DNA from: Planctomycetia bacterium
Lineage (GTDB): Bacteria > Planctomycetota > Phycisphaerae > UBA1845 > UTPLA1
Length of the DNA: 64,000 bases
Reading direction: 5' to 3'
Assembly (NCBI GenBank): GCA_015075745.1
Contig: JABTTW010000002.1
Span: forward strand, 820,453 to 884,452
Position numbers and translations under genes: made by a program. Shown here piece after piece: positions 19,750 through 28,506 of this stretch (position 1 is its first letter; each line of letters starts with the position of its first letter). The notes beneath the pieces are model-generated. The model saw only the letters and a program-made list of their open reading frames with translations. It was not told the DNA's origin and searched no databases.

Positions 19750-20130
19750 CTAACCGGCGATCTGGGCGTCGTACTGTTGGGCGGTCATGAGTTTCTCAAC
19801 CTGAGACGGATCGGACAGTTTCACCTTGACCAGCCAGCCATCGCCGAATGAGTCGTTGTTGACGAGTTCCGGTGCGTCGCCGAGCTTTCCGTTGACCTCC
19901 GTCACCACGCCCGAGACGCCGGTGTATAGATCGCTCGTCGCTTTGACCGACTCGATCTCCCCCAGCGGCTTGCCCGCCGTCAGCTCCTTGCCGACTTTGG
20001 GGAGCGAAACATAGGTGATGTCCGTCAGCTCGTCGGCCGCGAACCTGGTGATGCCGATGGTGCAAATGTCGCCGTCGAGCTTGTGCCACTCGTGCGACTT
20101 CAGATATCGTCTGTCAGTTGGAACGCCCAC
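19750..20130 (-). CDS. gcvH: glycine cleavage system H protein
   Basis: A 126-residue lipoyl carrier that shuttles the aminomethyl intermediate between the P, T and L proteins. The lipoylated lysine is K63 in [15 protein letters not shown], the standard context. The start is GTG at 20130, with GGAGG 8 nt upstream; the nearby ATG at 20143 is out of frame. Length and motif order match the family. It sits between gcvP and an 85-residue gene of unknown function. Confidence 0.96.
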   Translation of the reverse strand: MGVPTDRRYLKSHEWHKLDGDICTIGITRFAADELTDITYVSLPKVGKELTAGKPLGEIESVKATSDLYTGVSGVVTEVNGKLGDAPELVNNDSFGDGWLVKVKLSDPSQVEKLMTAQQYDAQIAG

Positions 20131-20176
20131 GCCGCGCCTCCATGGGTCAAAATGTCAGAAGAAGAAAACCCCGATT

Positions 20177-20434
20177 TCAGGGCGACTTCTTTCGACCATT
20201 CGTGTCAGGTCTCTTTGAAATAGGTTCGATCCGTGTAATGTGTAACGGATCTACGAATACGGATCTCTCTGGAATGTCTTCCTGGGATCGACCGAGTCCA
20301 ACCATGACATCTGAGACCGTCACCAGGATGAAATCGGGGTGAGGGACATCGTAGCTTGACCCATCCGAGACATGGATTCGAAACGGCTCGAATGGCTGCT
20401 TCTTCATGTGTTTTCTGATGTCTCGGATGTTCAT
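20177..20434 (-). CDS. small conserved protein of unknown function inside the gcv cluster
   Basis: An 85-residue soluble protein. It has a helical start (MNIRDIRKHMKKQPFEPF) and a beta-rich core with HVSDGSSYDVPHPDF, followed by a hydrophobic strand (ILVTVSDVMVGLG). It resembles a widespread family of short proteins that combine a PF-x-PF-x-I-x-x-x-DG pattern with HP(D/E)F, for which I know no function. It has no Shine-Dalgarno sequence. A perfect TATAAT ends 6 nt before its ATG, so it probably has its own leaderless transcript starting within the gcvT-gcvH gap. A role in glycine cleavage is not implied. Confidence 0.75.
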   Translation of the reverse strand: MNIRDIRKHMKKQPFEPFRIHVSDGSSYDVPHPDFILVTVSDVMVGLGRSQEDIPERSVFVDPLHITRIEPISKRPDTNGRKKSP

Positions 20435-20440
20435 ATTCTG

Positions 20441-20470
20441 ATTATATTCTGCCGATTCACGCGCCGTCTA
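20441..20470 (-). promoter_or_regulatory. leaderless-type promoter of the 85-residue gene
   Basis: On the minus strand TAGACG (20465-20470) is followed after 18 nt by a perfect TATAAT (20441-20446). The ATG starts 7 nt after the hexamer, so transcription would begin at or next to the start codon. The -35 overlaps the stop codon of gcvT. Confidence 0.65.
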
Positions 20471-21556
20471 GCCCTGCCGCTTGTAGAACGGTAGCGCGAC
20501 CACCGTCGCCGGCACCTTTTCTTCCTTGATCTCCAGTTCCAGCGATTGCCCGACATTCGACAATGCCGAATCTACGTAGGCCATGGCAATCGACTTGCCC
20601 AGCGTCGGGCTCAGCGTGCCGCTCGTCACGACACCCACTTCCGCGCCGCCGGAGAAAACGCGAGCCCCCTGTCGCGCGATGCGCTTGCCCTCAAGCACCA
20701 TGCCCGTCATCTTGCGCTTCGGCCCCTCGGCGGCGATGACGCGCAGCGCCGCGGCCCCGAGGAAATCCTTCTCCAGATCGACACACCATCCGCATCCCGC
20801 CGAAAGCGGATCAATCGCTTCATTCAGCTCGTGCCCATAGAGCGGCATCCCCGCCTCGAGGCGCAGCGTATCCCGCGCGCCGAGGCCGGCCGGCTTGATC
20901 GTCACCCGATCGCCGTCGCCCTCTTTGGTGAGAAAATCCCAGACCAAGGCGCCGGTCGCCGCGCCGAGCACGACCTCCAGCCCGTCCTCGCCGGTGTAGC
21001 CGCTGCGAAAGACGCTGTACTTCTGCCCCATGTAGCTGCCGGTCACGAAACCGTAACGACCCATGTCGCCGATCTTGATCGGCAGGTGCTTGGTGAAGAG
21101 TTCCATCGTCGCCGGGCCCTGAATCGCCACCATCACCGTCTTCTCGGTAGTGTCGTCCAGCTTGACGTTGCGACCCTGCATGTGGCGCTGAAGATGCGCG
21201 ACGATCTTCGGGCGATTACCCGCATTGCAGACCATCAGCCAGCGGTCTTCGTAGCGTGATACGATGACATCGTCGAGGATGCCGCCATGCTCGTTGCACA
21301 CGTGGCTGTAGCCGCTGCGCCCCACCTTCAGCTTGGAGACATTGCGCGTGCAGACGTGCTGGAGCAATGCTTCGACGTCCGGCCCGGTGAAGTTCAGCCG
21401 GCCCATGTGCGACACGTCGAAGATGCTGCTGGCGGTGCGCGTGTAGGCGTGCTCGTCGTTGATGCCGCGGTACATGACCGGCATTTCCCAGCCGCCGAAA
21501 TCAATCAGCCGGGCGCCCAGGCGTTTATGTGCTTCATACAGTGCGGTTCTTAGCAT
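20468..21556 (-). CDS. gcvT: glycine cleavage system T protein (aminomethyltransferase)
   Basis: A 362-residue tetrahydrofolate-dependent aminomethyltransferase. It releases ammonia from the GcvH-bound intermediate and forms methylene-THF. Family motifs are visible: DFGGWEMPVMY near the start, SIFDVSHMGR, YTGEDGLEV and LGARDTLRLEAGMPLYGHEL. The length is normal. The ATG at 21556 matches the family start but has no clear Shine-Dalgarno sequence; an in-frame GTG 30 nt upstream is the alternative. The region upstream does not show glycine-riboswitch motifs. Confidence 0.95.
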   Translation of the reverse strand: MLRTALYEAHKRLGARLIDFGGWEMPVMYRGINDEHAYTRTASSIFDVSHMGRLNFTGPDVEALLQHVCTRNVSKLKVGRSGYSHVCNEHGGILDDVIVSRYEDRWLMVCNAGNRPKIVAHLQRHMQGRNVKLDDTTEKTVMVAIQGPATMELFTKHLPIKIGDMGRYGFVTGSYMGQKYSVFRSGYTGEDGLEVVLGAATGALVWDFLTKEGDGDRVTIKPAGLGARDTLRLEAGMPLYGHELNEAIDPLSAGCGWCVDLEKDFLGAAALRVIAAEGPKRKMTGMVLEGKRIARQGARVFSGGAEVGVVTSGTLSPTLGKSIAMAYVDSALSNVGQSLELEIKEEKVPATVVALPFYKRQG

Positions 21557-21741
21557 GGGCCGAAGTGTATGTCCCGAACGGAACACCGGTCAAGGCGTTG
21601 CGACTCAAGCCGCAAACGGACTCGACGCCCCTGCTCTTGGGCGAGGAACGGGACGCGATTATTCACGCTCAAGCTGTTAGAATGACATCCGGCGCGACGC
21701 AAAAGGTTGTTCGCCCCGGTCCTCATTCTTGTGCAGGGGCC

Positions 21742-22551
21742 ATGGAATCTGACGCGATCATCACCAGCGCCGCGAACCCTCGCATCAAGGACCTCGCGAG
21801 ATTGCGCGCCCATCGCGGTAAGACTGCGGGAGACTTGATCCTCGTCGACGGCCCGCGAGAGATCGACCGCGCGGTCGGCGCCGGCGTCCAACTCGTTGAA
21901 GCCTTTTACTGCCCAGCCGCGCTCAAGCCCGAGACCAAGGCCGCCCTGGAACGGTGTCGCGGGCGCGGCGCCAAGTGCATTGAAGTGGCCGCCCACGTCC
22001 TTGAAAAGATCAGCTACGGCGATCGTCGCGACGGGCTGGTCGTGACGGCCGCTCGGCCGAGGCGTCGTCTCGCGGACCTGCGAATCACCCCCACTTCGCT
22101 GATCGCCGTGATCGAAGCCGTCGAAAAGCCCGGCAATCTCGGGGCGATCCTCCGAAGCGCGGACGGCGCCGGAGTGGACGCGATCATCGTTGCCGACGCC
22201 GCCACGGACGTTTTCAGCCCAAACGTCATCCGGGCCAGCACGGGGATTGTCTTCAGCCTGCCGGTCTTTGAGGCTGCCGTGGCCGATGTGCACAATCTAC
22301 TGCAAAGTAATGGCGTCCAGCTCGTTGCCGCCGCGCCGGATGCGAAGACGCACTACACGGACATCGACTTTCGAAAGCCGTCGGCCGTCATTCTGGGCTC
22401 AGAGGCAAAGGGGCTCTCGGCGATTTGGCGGGATTTAGGCGTCATGACGGCTAAGATTCCCATGATGGGCAGGGCCGACAGCCTGAATGTCGGCACCACC
22501 GCGGCGCTTTTTTTCTACGAGGCCAGGCGACAGCGCGGCGCGGTATCATAG
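21742..22551 (+). CDS. TrmH/SpoU-family RNA 2'-O-methyltransferase
   Basis: A 269-residue SPOUT methyltransferase that transfers a methyl group from SAM to a ribose 2'-OH of tRNA or rRNA; the target cannot be told from sequence. The three SpoU motifs are in order in the C-terminal half: EKPGNLGAILRSADGAG, ILGSEAKGLS and IPMMGRADSLNVGTTAALFF. The N-terminal 90 residues form the substrate-binding domain (ANPRIKDLARLRAHRGK). The ATG at 21742 follows AGGGG closely; the longer frame to 21529 is not supported. It is divergent from gcvT, and hsp20 follows after 39 nt. Confidence 0.9.
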   Translation: MESDAIITSAANPRIKDLARLRAHRGKTAGDLILVDGPREIDRAVGAGVQLVEAFYCPAALKPETKAALERCRGRGAKCIEVAAHVLEKISYGDRRDGLVVTAARPRRRLADLRITPTSLIAVIEAVEKPGNLGAILRSADGAGVDAIIVADAATDVFSPNVIRASTGIVFSLPVFEAAVADVHNLLQSNGVQLVAAAPDAKTHYTDIDFRKPSAVILGSEAKGLSAIWRDLGVMTAKIPMMGRADSLNVGTTAALFFYEARRQRGAVS

Positions 22552-22590
22552 ACAAGTCATGCGTCGTACGTTTTTTTTGGAGGAACAACC

Positions 22591-23043
22591 GTGGCGAATT
22601 TTCCGTTTCAAGGTGACATCCCGATGTCTTTGCAGGGTGTGCGGGACGAATTCGATCGGCTGCTGGATCGCGTCTGGCACGGCGGGCTCTCGACCGCGCC
22701 GCTCGACGGCCAGGACTGGGCGCCGGCGATTGACTTCGTTGAAACGCCCGACTTCTTCCAGCTTCGCGTCGAAGTGCCGGGCATGACGGCGGAGGAGATC
22801 GACGTCTCCATTCTGCAAAATGTGCTAACGATCAAGGGAAGCAAGAAGCCCGCCGATACGCCGAAGGAAGGCGAGCGGCGGCTCCGCTCGGAATGTCGCT
22901 TCGGGAGCTTTCATCGTCGCATCGAGTTGCCCGCGCCGGTCAAGGATGGCGATGTGACCGCGAGTTGTCGCGACGGCATACTTCGACTGACCCTGCCGAA
23001 GAAGGCCGAGGCCAAAGGGCAAAGCGTGAAGGTGACTTCGTAA
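22591..23043 (+). CDS. Hsp20/alpha-crystallin family small heat-shock protein
   Basis: A 150-residue holdase chaperone. The alpha-crystallin domain spans about residues 45-140, with APAIDFVETPDFFQLRVEVP at its start and the closing signature DGILRLTLPKK. The N-terminal arm is short. At the C-terminus the usual I-x-I motif is replaced by VKV. GTG at 22591 is chosen as the start because GGAGG lies 8 nt upstream; an internal ATG at 22624 is the alternative. It may be co-transcribed with the upstream methyltransferase. Confidence 0.92.
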   Translation: MANFPFQGDIPMSLQGVRDEFDRLLDRVWHGGLSTAPLDGQDWAPAIDFVETPDFFQLRVEVPGMTAEEIDVSILQNVLTIKGSKKPADTPKEGERRLRSECRFGSFHRRIELPAPVKDGDVTASCRDGILRLTLPKKAEAKGQSVKVTS

Positions 23044-23107
23044 GTTGCAGCGTCCCGACCAGGCGAGGCGCCGGTCGCGCCACGCAGTTCAGCAATGCGT
23101 GCCGGAC

Positions 23108-23209
23108 TTATATCTTCTTGCCCTTGGCCTTTGCCTCGTGGGCCTTGGCCTTGAGTCGGGCTTTGCGCTTCTTGTGTTTCTTCAGGGCCAGTTTCTGCTT
23201 CTTCTGCAT
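23108..23209 (-). CDS. 33-residue highly basic microprotein
   Basis: An ATG at 23209 opens a 33-codon frame ending TAA. Of 33 residues, 17 are Lys, Arg or His, with a core LALKKHKKRKARLKAK. GAGG lies 4 nt upstream of the start, on the minus strand between hsp20 and the acylphosphatase gene. Size and composition recall small ribosome-associated proteins, such as the AURKAIP1/COX24 (mS38-like) family with its KKHKxRK core, but I cannot confirm membership. The frame is strongly biased toward Lys codons, unlike random GC-rich sequence. Confidence 0.6.
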   Translation of the reverse strand: MQKKQKLALKKHKKRKARLKAKAHEAKAKGKKI

Positions 23210-23368
23210 TTTGCCTCATCCGGGTTTGTGGGTATTCAACATGTCCAAGGACCCCGATATTAAGGACCGGCCCTGTTCCTCGCAACACGTTCAACGCCGG
23301 CCGGTTGCAGTGTGCAAGCCGTTGTTGTAGGATCAGCGTCGGGTTCCAGTTTGCGATGGAGCGTTGGA

Positions 23369-23653
23369 ATGGAGCCCGGCCCCCGGATTCGAACGACTGT
23401 CTGGTTCAGTGGGCGCGTGCAGGGCGTGGGCTTTCGCTACACGGCGTGCGGCGTTGCCCGGCACTTCGAGATCAGCGGTTATGTGCAGAATCTTCCCGAC
23501 GGCCGCGTAGAAGCGGTCATCGAGGGAGGGCACGGGGAAGTAGAGCGATTTCTGGCGGCGCTGCGGTCGGAGATGCACGGCAACATTCGCGGTGAACAGC
23601 GCCAGGACTCCTCGGCGACGGGTGAGTACGTCGGATTCGACGTACGTCATTAA
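23369..23653 (+). CDS. acyP: acylphosphatase
   Basis: A 94-residue acylphosphatase, hydrolysing acyl phosphates such as 1,3-bisphosphoglycerate or carbamoyl phosphate. The two family signatures are intact: SGRVQGVGFRYTA, containing the catalytic arginine, and GYVQNLPDGRVEAVIEG, containing the catalytic asparagine. The ATG at 23369 fits the family length and has GGAG about 9 nt upstream. Cytosolic, single domain; its start at about 320 bp from hsp20 suggests independent transcription. Confidence 0.95.
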   Translation: MEPGPRIRTTVWFSGRVQGVGFRYTACGVARHFEISGYVQNLPDGRVEAVIEGGHGEVERFLAALRSEMHGNIRGEQRQDSSATGEYVGFDVRH

Positions 23654-23830
23654 CGACGGAACGGCAGGCCGGCCCATGACGGAGCTCGCCGGGCACGACC
23701 GTGGCACCTGTCGATGGCGGTTGGCCCCATTGTGTTACGCATCGCGGCGGGAGGTCGCGGGCGGGGTATGTACCGTCGCACGCGTTCCAGTTTTCTTACG
23801 CAATCCAGGATGGGTGAGTCCGGCTGCTTA

Positions 23831-23862
23831 TTGACGCGCGGTCGCACTCGACGTGCTATCGT
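23831..23862 (+). promoter_or_regulatory. possible rho promoter
   Basis: TTGACG (23831-23836) lies upstream of TGCTATCGT (23854-23862). The spacing is 17 nt if TGCTAT is the -10 and 20 nt if it is TATCGT. The leader to the rho ATG at 23890 would be about 20-25 nt. Confidence 0.35.
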
Positions 23863-23889
23863 GATTGCACAGCAAGGGATGTCTGTCTG

Positions 23890-25038
23890 ATGAATGATTC
23901 CAACAACGCCGTGACCGGCACGCTCGAAGTGAGTGAAAAAGGCGGCTGCGGCTACTTGCGCGATCCGGCCCGTAATTACGCGGTCGGTCCCCACGACCCA
24001 CAGATCAATCGCGACGTTCTCTCGCGGTTCAAGCTTCGCGGCGGCGAGTCGCTGACGGCCACCTTGAATCGCGGCAAGAAGGGCAAGGGCCCGCCGTTCA
24101 TTGATCGCATCGAGTCCATCAGCGGCTTGCCGCCTGCGCAGTATGCATCCCTGAAGCCGTTCGAGGAACTGTCCGTCGTACACCCGACGGAACAACTTCG
24201 CTTCGAGACCAAGGGCGGCCCGATGTCCACGCGCATCGTCGATCTGCTCGCGCCGATTGGCAAGGGACAGCGCGGCCTCATCGTCGCGCCCCCGCGCACC
24301 GGCAAGACCGTCCTGCTCCAGCAGATGGCCGAAGGCATTCGCGAGAATCATCCCGAGATCTTCCTGATGATGTTGCTCATCGACGAGCGGCCCGAGGAAG
24401 TCACCGAGATGAAGCGCATCGTCTGCAAGGAAGGCAGCGGCTGGCAGCACGGTTCCCCCGAAGTCGTCTATTCCAGCAACGATCACGACGCCAAGAGCCA
24501 CGGCCGCATCAGCCGCATGATGATCGAAAAGGCCAAGCGCCATCTGGAGCTCGGCGAAGACGTGCTCATCCTGCTCGACTCGCTGACGCGCCTCGGGCGA
24601 GCCTTCAACAATCTCGTCGGCTCCAGCGGGCGAACGATGACCGGCGGTCTCGACGTTCGGGCGTTGGAGCACCCCAAGCAGATGTTCGGCTCGGCAAGAA
24701 AAATCGAAAACGGCGGCAGCCTCACCATCATTGCCTCGGTCCTCATCGAGACCGGCAGCCGCATGGACGACTTCATCTTTCAGGAGTTCAAGGGCACCGG
24801 CAACATGGAACTCGTACTCTCGCGCGAACTGGCCAACATGCGCATCTGGCCGGCGATGAACCTCTCCGAGAGCGGCACGCGCAAGGAAGAGCTTCTCCTG
24901 GGTCAGGTGAACTACGACAAGATGTCCAAGATTCGCCGCAGGCTCCTCAACATGCCGGCCACCAAGCAGATGGAAACCATGCTCGAAGAACTCAAGAAGC
25001 ATGAGACCAACGAAGACTTCCTGAAGTTTCTGGCATAG
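23890..25038 (+). CDS. rho: transcription termination factor Rho
   Basis: A 382-residue hexameric RNA helicase that ends transcription at C-rich sites. The RNA-binding OSB/cold-shock domain starts at the N-terminus (TGTLEVSEKGGCGYLR). The Walker A loop is APPRTGKT (133-140) and the acidic motif LLIDERPEEV follows; the C-terminal Q/R loop region is intact. It is shorter than the E. coli protein (419) and lacks the N-terminal three-helix Rho_N region. The large open frame on the opposite strand across this gene and the next is a shadow. Confidence 0.96.
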   Translation: MNDSNNAVTGTLEVSEKGGCGYLRDPARNYAVGPHDPQINRDVLSRFKLRGGESLTATLNRGKKGKGPPFIDRIESISGLPPAQYASLKPFEELSVVHPTEQLRFETKGGPMSTRIVDLLAPIGKGQRGLIVAPPRTGKTVLLQQMAEGIRENHPEIFLMMLLIDERPEEVTEMKRIVCKEGSGWQHGSPEVVYSSNDHDAKSHGRISRMMIEKAKRHLELGEDVLILLDSLTRLGRAFNNLVGSSGRTMTGGLDVRALEHPKQMFGSARKIENGGSLTIIASVLIETGSRMDDFIFQEFKGTGNMELVLSRELANMRIWPAMNLSESGTRKEELLLGQVNYDKMSKIRRRLLNMPATKQMETMLEELKKHETNEDFLKFLA

Positions 25039-25083
25039 GTTGTCGGAGCGAGGCAATTTCCCGGCCCAATTGAGGAACCCATC

Positions 25084-26094
25084 ATGAAAGCAGCCCGTTA
25101 CCACAAAACCGGCGGTCCCGAAGTCATCCAGTTTGAAGACGTTCCCGATCCCAAGGCGGGGATCGGCGAGGCCGTCGTGCGCGTCCGCGCCGCGGCGATC
25201 AATCGGCTCGACATCTTCCTGCGCTCCGGCGCGTCCGGCATGCCCGGCTTTTCGATGCCCCATACCGGCGGGTTCGACATCGCCGGTGAAGTGGCCGAAG
25301 TCGGCGACGGCGTCGATGCTGCCTGGCTCGGTAAGCCCGTCGTCGTCGACGCCCGCGTCACAGGCCCTGCCTCGCGCGGTCGGCTGGACATCATCGGCAC
25401 CGCGCGGCCCGGCGGCTTCGCCGAGAAGGTGCTCGTCCCGGCACACTGCCTGCGACCCAAGCCGGAGAACTACTCCTATGAAGAGGCCGCTGCATTCGGC
25501 TGCGTCTATCTCACCGCCTTTCGCGGCCTCGCCGCCTGCGCTTCGGTAAACCCCGGCGAAGTCGTACTGGTACAGGCGGGCAGCGGCGGCGCGGGCACGG
25601 CAGCGATCCAGACGGCCAAGGCCATGGGGGCGACGGTCATCACCACCGCCGGCAGCGATGAAAAGTGCGCCAAGGCCAAGGAGCTGCTCGGCTGCGACCA
25701 CGCCGTAAACTACAAGACGCAGGACTTCGTCAAAGTGGTGAAGGACGTGACCGGCGGTCGCGGGGCCGATGTCGCGTTTGATCCCGTCTGGGGGAGCACC
25801 GCACAGAAGACGCTGGACAGCCTGGCCCTCGGGGCGCGCTGGATCGTGATCGGCATGGTCGGCGGCCTCGACGCGAAGATCACCCTGACGAATCTCCTCT
25901 TTCGCGAAGTCACGCTGCGCGGCGTGATCGAGTTCTACGCCGATGCGGACCAGATCACGCAGGCCTGGTCCATGGCCCACCGCGACGTGGTCCGGCCGAT
26001 CATCGCGAAGACATTTCCCCTTGCCGACCTCGGCGCGGCCCAGCGCACGATGGAGTCCGGTGACTTTTTCGGGAAGATCGTCGTCATTCCCTAG
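25084..26094 (+). CDS. MDR-superfamily quinone oxidoreductase-like protein
   Basis: A 336-residue medium-chain dehydrogenase/reductase of the zinc-independent quinone reductase type, using NADPH. The GroES-like N-terminal domain contains VRAAAINRLDIFLRSG. The Rossmann cofactor site is VQAGSGGAGTAAIQTAKAMG at about residues 160-180, followed by ADVAFDPVWG. The catalytic zinc-binding Cys/His set of alcohol dehydrogenases is absent. Start ATG is close behind rho (45 bp), so they may share a transcript. The substrate is unknown. Confidence 0.88.
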   Translation: MKAARYHKTGGPEVIQFEDVPDPKAGIGEAVVRVRAAAINRLDIFLRSGASGMPGFSMPHTGGFDIAGEVAEVGDGVDAAWLGKPVVVDARVTGPASRGRLDIIGTARPGGFAEKVLVPAHCLRPKPENYSYEEAAAFGCVYLTAFRGLAACASVNPGEVVLVQAGSGGAGTAAIQTAKAMGATVITTAGSDEKCAKAKELLGCDHAVNYKTQDFVKVVKDVTGGRGADVAFDPVWGSTAQKTLDSLALGARWIVIGMVGGLDAKITLTNLLFREVTLRGVIEFYADADQITQAWSMAHRDVVRPIIAKTFPLADLGAAQRTMESGDFFGKIVVIP

Positions 26095-26135
26095 GCCCCG
26101 CGCATCCAATCGACTCTTCGGGACCGTCCAATTCC

Positions 26136-26340
26136 AAGGTGACATAAGGTGACACAAGCCCGCGCGGGCGATTGCAACTCGCGTGGCGGGCATGTGTTGG
26201 GGCGACTCGAGTTTTAGGTGGTTTTGCGCGAAACGGGCCTGAAGATCGGAGCCAGACATTCGGGCCGTTAAGAAGTCAGTGCGGAGCATGGGATGATCGC
26301 CTCCTCGTAAGATGATCCTTGCTCCGCGCTCGCGCCTCGG
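26136..26340 (+). repeat. dispersed intergenic repeat, copy A
   Basis: First of three related copies (others at 29296-29519 minus and 60689-60913 plus). It starts AAGGTGACATAAGGTGACAC and has a conserved block GGCGGGCATGTGTTGGGGCG about 50 bp in. It then continues to GGTGGTTTTGCGCGAAAC and ends in a segment with TTGCTCC and CGCGCCT. It lies just after the MDR gene. The rest of the gap up to 26475 shows nothing recognisable. Confidence 0.75.
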
Positions 26341-26475
26341 TGGAGGAGTTCACCGTCGGGGATGATTAGTTTTTTGAAGAGATTGTCCGACGCAGGAATC
26401 CATTTTCGTACCCGGCCGGTTTGACTTTGTAGCGCGTACGACCTTTGATGGATTAAGAGTCATCGAGGGCCGTTG

Positions 26476-27228
26476 ATGGTTGAGCCTTCCACCAAAACTC
26501 ATGCGGACGGAGAGGATTTCGACACGCCCGGCACATTCGCCAGGAAGCGAAGGATCGCAACCGCCCTCGCCGGGTTCGCTGCGTTTGGCGGGTGCTACTG
26601 CCTCATGCTAACGCTCAACGAAGGTCGGTCATACATGACTATTGAATCCGCGATTGCGTCTTTCGTACTGCTGTTCTTCGGGGCGGGGACGGCTATCGCG
26701 ATTCGAGTCGCGGTAAGTCGGGGTCTGGCGCGGGACGCCCGTATCAGACGGTCGTTTCGCCGTGTTGTGTTCGCAATAGATTTGCTGCTCTTGGTTCTCT
26801 TCGTATCACTATTGATGGCCGCTTTGTTTCGTTCGCCCGCTGAGCTGGGCGATCCCGCCATAGGGCGCGGCGTGACCGTGTCGCTCGAACCACCCTGGAT
26901 AATGGGCATCGAAATCGACTACTCCCATGAAACTCGCCACATGCTCATGCACGGCGCTGGCGGTTGGCGTCATTGGAGACTCCGATTGCCGATCGGACTG
27001 CTGTTGCCGATTGCAGTGGTTTTCACCTATGCCTTGTTCTTCGATCACGCATACTCCCGGTTTCCCTGGTTGCAGCGGCGTTATCCCGATGGGTATTGTC
27101 AATCGTGCGGCTATGACCTTCGAGGCAGCGCAAGTGGAGTCTGCCCGGAGTGTGGCGCGTTACATGATGTGAAAGCACAGACGGGTAAAACCTGCGTCCG
27201 CGATCACCATGACCAGTCAAAGGATTAA
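26476..27228 (+). CDS. membrane protein with C-terminal zinc ribbon
   Basis: A 250-residue protein with about four membrane segments: near 25-45 (TALAGFAAFGGCYCLMLTL), 55-75, 95-115 and 165-190. A soluble loop at about 120-160 separates the third and fourth. The C-terminus holds a zinc ribbon, CQSCGYDLRG...CPEC, of the type frequently attached to membrane proteins in Phycisphaerae. Function unknown. The ATG at 26476 is chosen with GAGGGC about 6 nt upstream. Confidence 0.75.
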   Translation: MVEPSTKTHADGEDFDTPGTFARKRRIATALAGFAAFGGCYCLMLTLNEGRSYMTIESAIASFVLLFFGAGTAIAIRVAVSRGLARDARIRRSFRRVVFAIDLLLLVLFVSLLMAALFRSPAELGDPAIGRGVTVSLEPPWIMGIEIDYSHETRHMLMHGAGGWRHWRLRLPIGLLLPIAVVFTYALFFDHAYSRFPWLQRRYPDGYCQSCGYDLRGSASGVCPECGALHDVKAQTGKTCVRDHHDQSKD

Positions 27229-27292
27229 GCGACCTTACTTGGGGCCGCCGCCCTGTTACTCACCCCAACGACATTCGAAACAGAACAGCACG

Positions 27293-28000
27293 TCAGCACT
27301 TCACCGTCTTCCGCTTCTTCCCAATCGTCCCGCGCTTCTCAACCTTCCGAATGTACTCCACCGCACCGGGCACTTTGCACGCCGTATTGCCCAGATCCAC
27401 CGAGACGGGCCCGATCTTCGCCGCCGTTTGCAGGGCAAGTTCGCTTAGCGGCTTGACGTAGCTCCCGACGCAGATCACGAAACTGTTCATCGCGTAGCGG
27501 ACGAGGTTGGGCGCATCGTGGATGGTCTTCTGCACGCGCTGCAGCAGGCGCTTGAGCTCCGCGAGATCGAGGTCCGCGTCGGCCTTAATCGCCACCAGTC
27601 CTGAGAGCGTCGACCAACCGGCCGTCGCCGTGTTTTCCTTGGGCGAGTCGATCCACTTGAGCGCCAGCTCCCGCCCGTGCGGGCTCTCCGCCGCCACCCA
27701 GGCGATAGTGAACTGCGCCAGCGCGTCCGAAGTGGCCTTCGCCAGCCAGCGCTCGAGGTCCTTCTTCGTCATCTTCGCGTCGTCGGCGATGAGCCCGGCC
27801 AGATACATGGCGTCGTACACGCCGGTGTCGTAGAGATCGAGGGCGAGGCGGTAGTCCTTCTTGACGCGCTTCACGATCTTTTTCATTTCCTCGATCTTCA
27901 CGCCGAAGACCGGTTCGGCGACGCCGTGATTGAGCAGGACCTTCTTGTAGCTGTCGCGGCCCAGCGATTTAAGCTCGGAGAGGATTTCCTTGGCGGTCAT
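27293..28000 (-). CDS. AlkD-like DNA alkylation repair protein (copy b)
   Basis: A 235-residue all-helical HEAT-repeat protein of the AlkD family, glycosylases that remove alkylated bases without base flipping. Recognisable segments are SYKKVLLNHG, FGVKIEEMKKIVKRVKK, DALAQFTIAWVAAES and GWSTLSGLV. The C-terminal tail is basic (RGTIGKKRKTVKC). GGGAG lies about 5 nt before the ATG at 28000. It is last of three minus-strand genes, a DUF1801 gene between two AlkD paralogs. Whether both paralogs keep activity cannot be judged from sequence. Confidence 0.82.
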   Translation of the reverse strand: MTAKEILSELKSLGRDSYKKVLLNHGVAEPVFGVKIEEMKKIVKRVKKDYRLALDLYDTGVYDAMYLAGLIADDAKMTKKDLERWLAKATSDALAQFTIAWVAAESPHGRELALKWIDSPKENTATAGWSTLSGLVAIKADADLDLAELKRLLQRVQKTIHDAPNLVRYAMNSFVICVGSYVKPLSELALQTAAKIGPVSVDLGNTACKVPGAVEYIRKVEKRGTIGKKRKTVKC

Positions 28001-28084
28001 GGCGTCTCCCGTTTTTTTGACATCCCGCACAGGCTTGCAACGCGTAGCGCGCCGTCGGTGCCCGTCGCGCCGCGGCGGCCGTGG

Positions 28085-28492
28085 CTATTTCAATCGCAGG
28101 AGCTTGCCCCTGCGTTTCACGATGTTCTTATAGTCCCACTGAATCTTCGCGGACTTCTTGAGCCACCGCTTAAGGTCCGCGGCGATAATCTGATCGACCG
28201 ATGTGTACCGCGCCTCGGCGGCCTTGAAACTGCCTTCGTCCGCGAGACCGGGCTCTTCAAACGACTGGCCGCTCCAAAACAGCAGGCGAACGCTGTCCTT
28301 CAGCTTGCTGTAGCCGACGATCGGGTTGCCGTCGAGAAACCAGACCGGGTGCCGGTGCCAGATCTTGTTCTCCTTCGCCGCGCCGCCGGCGGGAAGGTGC
28401 GCTTCGATGGCCTTGGCCAGCGCGCTGCAGATGCGCTTGTCCCCGGCGGATTGCGCTGCGTTGTATGCGAGGATGTCCTTGTGAACCGGCAT
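28085..28492 (-). CDS. DUF1801 (YdhG-like) domain protein
   Basis: A 135-residue small soluble protein of the DUF1801 family: KAIEAHLPAGGAAKENKIWH, HPVWFLDGNPIVGYSKLKD, LLFWSGQSFEEP and the basic C-terminus KNIVKRRGKLLRLK. The family fold resembles iron-chaperone/frataxin-like proteins, but no biochemical role is established. It starts 14 nt after the upstream AlkD-like gene, so they are very likely co-transcribed. Confidence 0.8.
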   Translation of the reverse strand: MPVHKDILAYNAAQSAGDKRICSALAKAIEAHLPAGGAAKENKIWHRHPVWFLDGNPIVGYSKLKDSVRLLFWSGQSFEEPGLADEGSFKAAEARYTSVDQIIAADLKRWLKKSAKIQWDYKNIVKRRGKLLRLK

Positions 28493-28506
28493 CGGACTGA
28501 CGCGCC

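Noticed and set aside
21557..21741. Glycine riboswitch upstream of gcvT
   Set aside because: No paired aptamer core motifs or tandem arrangement could be found in the 185-bp gap.
23650..26289. An 879-codon open frame on the minus strand
   Set aside because: It lies exactly antisense to rho and the MDR gene, which both have full family motifs; GC-rich codon bias leaves the complementary frame open.
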